Under the pieces are notes generated by a model. It did no database searches and was not told the DNA's origin. It saw nothing but the letters and a program-made list of their open reading frames with translations. The translations under genes were made by a program, and so were the position numbers. 64,000 nucleotides of DNA. Origin: Agapetus fuscipes. Taxonomy: Eukaryota; Arthropoda; Insecta; Trichoptera; Glossosomatidae. The stretch covers positions 3,968,001-4,032,000 of the forward strand of contig OX637363.1 of the NCBI GenBank assembly GCA_951799405.1, in the 5' to 3' direction. Below are positions 63,731 through 64,000 of this stretch, one piece after another (within the stretch, counting starts at the first letter, position 1; each line of letters opens with the position of its first letter).

Positions 63731-64000
63731 TTAAAATGTTAAAATGTCTGAAAAGTCAAAGACAATAATGCTATGGACTCGACATGGACTCGACAATTTT
63801 GGTAGGTATTTTAAATTTTTTTGTTAATTTAAAACTCGAAAACCTTTATTTTCTGTGAAAACTAAAAACAATTAAGAAAATATAAAATAATTGTTAACCC
63901 CTTGAAAAGAAAAAGGAAGTAGGTAATAATTAAATTGAGTTTGTTCTTACTTTTGGATTAAAAACAATTTTATTTCACAACGGTGTTTTTTCCATTGCAA
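63731..64000. other. No gene seen; AT-rich
   Basis: Low-complexity AT-rich sequence to the window edge. Confidence 0.4.

Overview
The window is a repeat-rich stretch of an arthropod nuclear genome, most likely an insect and plausibly a moth or butterfly. The evidence is AT-rich intergenic DNA, phase-1 exons with GT/AG introns, insect-type non-LTR retrotransposons (RTE, Jockey/CR1 and L2 groups), hAT and TTAA-type DNA elements, and tRNA- and 5S-derived SINEs. The order-level assignment is inference.

One host gene is visible. It lies on the minus strand and runs from about 59160 (the first visible exon; the true 5' end and signal peptide are not seen) to a stop codon at 22504. I resolve 22 coding exons, each encoding one trypsin-inhibitor-like (TIL) cysteine-rich domain and each phase 1-1, so any exon can be duplicated or skipped without breaking the frame. 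Joined, they give about 1,245 residues of a secreted-type, multi-TIL, zonadhesin/protease-inhibitor-like protein. Two upstream exons and two downstream exons are unique. Two exons (28688-28846 and 29538-29696) are a local duplicate pair. The centre, 32749-56867, alternates seven near-identical 'A' and seven 'B' domains. It has grown by tandem duplication of a unit of about 2 kb (A exon, 302-bp intron, B exon, intron of about 1.4 kb).

Every unit carries the same old passengers: a decayed RTE reverse-transcriptase fragment, a SINE and a short RTE 3' stub. Single units carry private younger insertions: a 1.3-kb hAT element in unit 1, a tRNA-SINE in unit 2, a 5-kb Jockey/CR1 LINE in unit 3, an RTE and a 1.5-kb TTAA element in unit 4. 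An L2 fragment is shared only by units 4 and 6. Sibling units are natural empty sites, so target-site duplications and insertion order can be read directly.

Layout: 1-22480 is intergenic. It contains an RTE 3' stub, foldback repeats, an unclassified tandem-repeat family in both orientations, a 3.4-kb hAT element containing nested RTE and SINE copies, a GC-rich possible LTR, and an apparently intact two-ORF LINE (16572-20920). 22504-31893 holds the 3' part of the TIL gene among RTE, L2 and SINE insertions. 32749-56867 is the A/B array. 56911-60000 holds the 5' visible exons, a 1.1-kb element containing a 5S-tRNA chimeric SINE, an L2 fragment and a hAT transposase remnant. 60587-63715 is an apparently intact single-ORF RTE. 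No protein-coding host gene other than the TIL gene was found.
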